A stretch of DNA of 64,000 bases, taken from the NCBI RefSeq assembly GCF_001613425.1, contig NZ_BDCI01000021.1:124001-188000 (forward strand), in the 5' to 3' direction. Shown piece after piece: positions 62,960 to 64,000 of the stretch (position 1 is its first letter; every line of letters starts with the position of its first letter). The notes below the pieces were generated by a model. That model saw only the letters and a program-made list of their open reading frames with translations. It was not told where the DNA came from and made no database searches. Source of the stretch: Nocardia vulneris (GTDB lineage Bacteria; Actinomycetota; Actinomycetes; Mycobacteriales; Mycobacteriaceae). The translations under genes and the position numbers were made by a program.

Positions 62960-63376
62960 TCACCGCGACAGCGCGGCCCGCGCGACGCCGGCGACCGCGC
63001 CGCGCAGCAGGTTCTCCCAGCTGAAGTGGTCGTCCCACAGGATGATTCGGCCGTCGCGCACCTCGAGCGTGCCCATCACCCAGAACGCCACCCGCACGGG
63101 CCCGACCCGCAGCACGTCGGTGCGATCGGTGAGCACGAAGTCGCCGTCGGCGGCGATGTGATGGATCTGCACCTCGAAACCGAACGCGTCGCGCTCCAGT
63201 CCGCGCAGGATCTTGCGCGTCAGCCCGCCGCCGACAGCGGGCAGCGTGGAATTCTTCCAGACCACGTCGGGGTGCAGCAGTTCCAGCGCCTCGGCGACGG
63301 CGCCTAGCTCGAGCGCGGAGAAGAACTCCCGCACCGTGGTGATCGCGTCCTGCTGGAGGTCGAGGTCCTGGGTCAT
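62960..63376 (-). CDS. Limonene-1,2-epoxide-hydrolase-like (SnoaL fold) protein
   Basis: 138 residues. TTVREFFSALELGAVAEALELLHPDVVWKN is the NTF2-like start; LTDRTDVLRV and IILWDDHFSW place Arg and two Asp as in the LEH catalytic triad. Could be an epoxide hydrolase acting after the nearby P450, but that link is inference. Convergent with the HTH_38-MarR gene. Confidence 0.85.
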   Translation of the reverse strand: MTQDLDLQQDAITTVREFFSALELGAVAEALELLHPDVVWKNSTLPAVGGGLTRKILRGLERDAFGFEVQIHHIAADGDFVLTDRTDVLRVGPVRVAFWVMGTLEVRDGRIILWDDHFSWENLLRGAVAGVARAALSR

Positions 63377-63428
63377 GGTCCGACCATAGGCCGCAGACCC
63401 ACTGTTCGACAGACCCGATCCGAAACGG

Positions 63429-64000
63429 CTACGTCGTGGCGCGGGCCGCGATCAGCACGCCGAGACCGTCGAGGATGCGATCGATGCCGAACCGCAGCGC
63501 ACCCACCCCGCCCGCGACCGCGCCCTCCTCGGCGAACGCGGCCACCGCCAGCGGATATCGGTCCGACGCCACCGACACCATGGCCGCGAGTTGCCCCGCG
63601 ACCTGTTCCTGGAACGCCTCCGCGACGGCCGGACCCTGCTGCACGAGGCTGCGCACGTGTCCCGACAGCAGCACGATGGAGTCCAGGCACTCCGGTGCGG
63701 TCAGCCGGGTCTCGGCGAGCGCACCCAGCGCGGCTTCCATCCACCCCATCTCGTTGGGCCCCATCGGCCGCACCCCCACGGTGAGCTCGATCCCCCACGG
63801 ATGGGCACGGTAGCGCTCGAACAATGTCTCGGCCCACCCACAGAGCGCGGCGCGCCAGGGTTCCTCACCCGAGTCACGCTGCACCGCAGCGATTTCCGGC
63901 GGTGCGCCGATGGCTTCCTCCAGCATCAGCGCGGTCAGCTGCTCCTTGCCCGGCACATACCGGTACAGCGACATCTTCGTGAACCCGAGCCGATCCGCGA
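63429..64000 (-). CDS. TetR-family regulator (5' end outside the window)
   Basis: Visible part ~190 residues, starting within the HTH (ADRLGFTKMSLYRYVPGKEQLTALML), followed by a helical ligand domain (APECLDSIVLLSGHVRSLVQQ) and a C-terminal helix. Typical TetR_C_1-like length. Target unknown. Confidence 0.9.
   Translation of the reverse strand, partial: ADRLGFTKMSLYRYVPGKEQLTALMLEEAIGAPPEIAAVQRDSGEEPWRAALCGWAETLFERYRAHPWGIELTVGVRPMGPNEMGWMEAALGALAETRLTAPECLDSIVLLSGHVRSLVQQGPAVAEAFQEQVAGQLAAMVSVASDRYPLAVAAFAEEGAVAGGVGALRFGIDRILDGLGVLIAARATT

Overview
The window is about 64 kb of high-GC actinobacterial chromosome. Gene content and order point to a mycolic-acid-containing member of the Mycobacteriales, most likely Nocardia or a close relative. 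From memory of M. tuberculosis, two blocks are recognisable. The first is lpqW-typA ... PCD-pimE-Rv1157c-like (Rv1166 to Rv1157c region). The second is ychF ... DUF6542-ispH-Rv1109c-like-xseA-xseB-DUF4245-glpX-fum-desA2/phoH2 (Rv1112 to Rv1094 region). Genes with no counterpart in those blocks lie between them. I found no rRNA, tRNA or CRISPR array.

Layout: 0-6.4 kb holds the 5' end of lpqW, typA, a leaderless Cys-rich mini-protein, pterin carbinolamine dehydratase, pimE, an exported Ala/Pro-rich protein and a protein with a serine at every third residue. LpqW and PimE both belong to the PIM/lipomannan branch of envelope synthesis. 6.4-10.2 kb has exported or hydrolase-like proteins and a VapBC toxin-antitoxin pair. 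10.2-13.9 kb is a four-gene osmoprotectant ABC importer (permease-ATPase-permease-lipoprotein) whose genes overlap. 13.9-29.8 kb is accessory: regulators with divergent partners and operators (WYL, MarR, AraC), transporters, lipoproteins, a lipase, a beta-lactamase-like hydrolase and small secreted proteins.

29.8-31.9 kb is the standout: a low-GC two-gene cassette (nucleotidyltransferase-fold protein plus DUF262 protein, overlapping ORFs) inserted at the 3' end of ychF. It is bracketed by two copies of the last nine ychF codons; the outer copy is a displaced, synonymously diverged gene end. This is the best candidate here for an undescribed mobile, probably anti-phage, system.

32-47.6 kb: ychF, an oxidoreductase/AraC/VOC group, a decayed sugar-permease relic, cstA with its YbdD-type partner, and a DNA-repair stretch (Ada-AlkA fusion, ogt, sbcCD, rmuC). 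47.6-49.3 kb holds degenerate ~50-bp tandem repeats. They are followed by a compact operon of an XRE/DUF5753 regulator, a tiny membrane protein and a 26-residue Cys-repeat peptide coupled by ATGA overlaps. 49.3-60 kb is conserved housekeeping (ispH, xseAB, glpX, fumC, desA2-like, LGFP lipoprotein, PIN-PhoH). 60-64 kb has a P450-ferredoxin operon with a palindromic operator, an HTH_38-MarR fusion regulator, a limonene-epoxide-hydrolase-like protein and a partial TetR regulator.

Family names come from reading motifs by eye; no database search was run.
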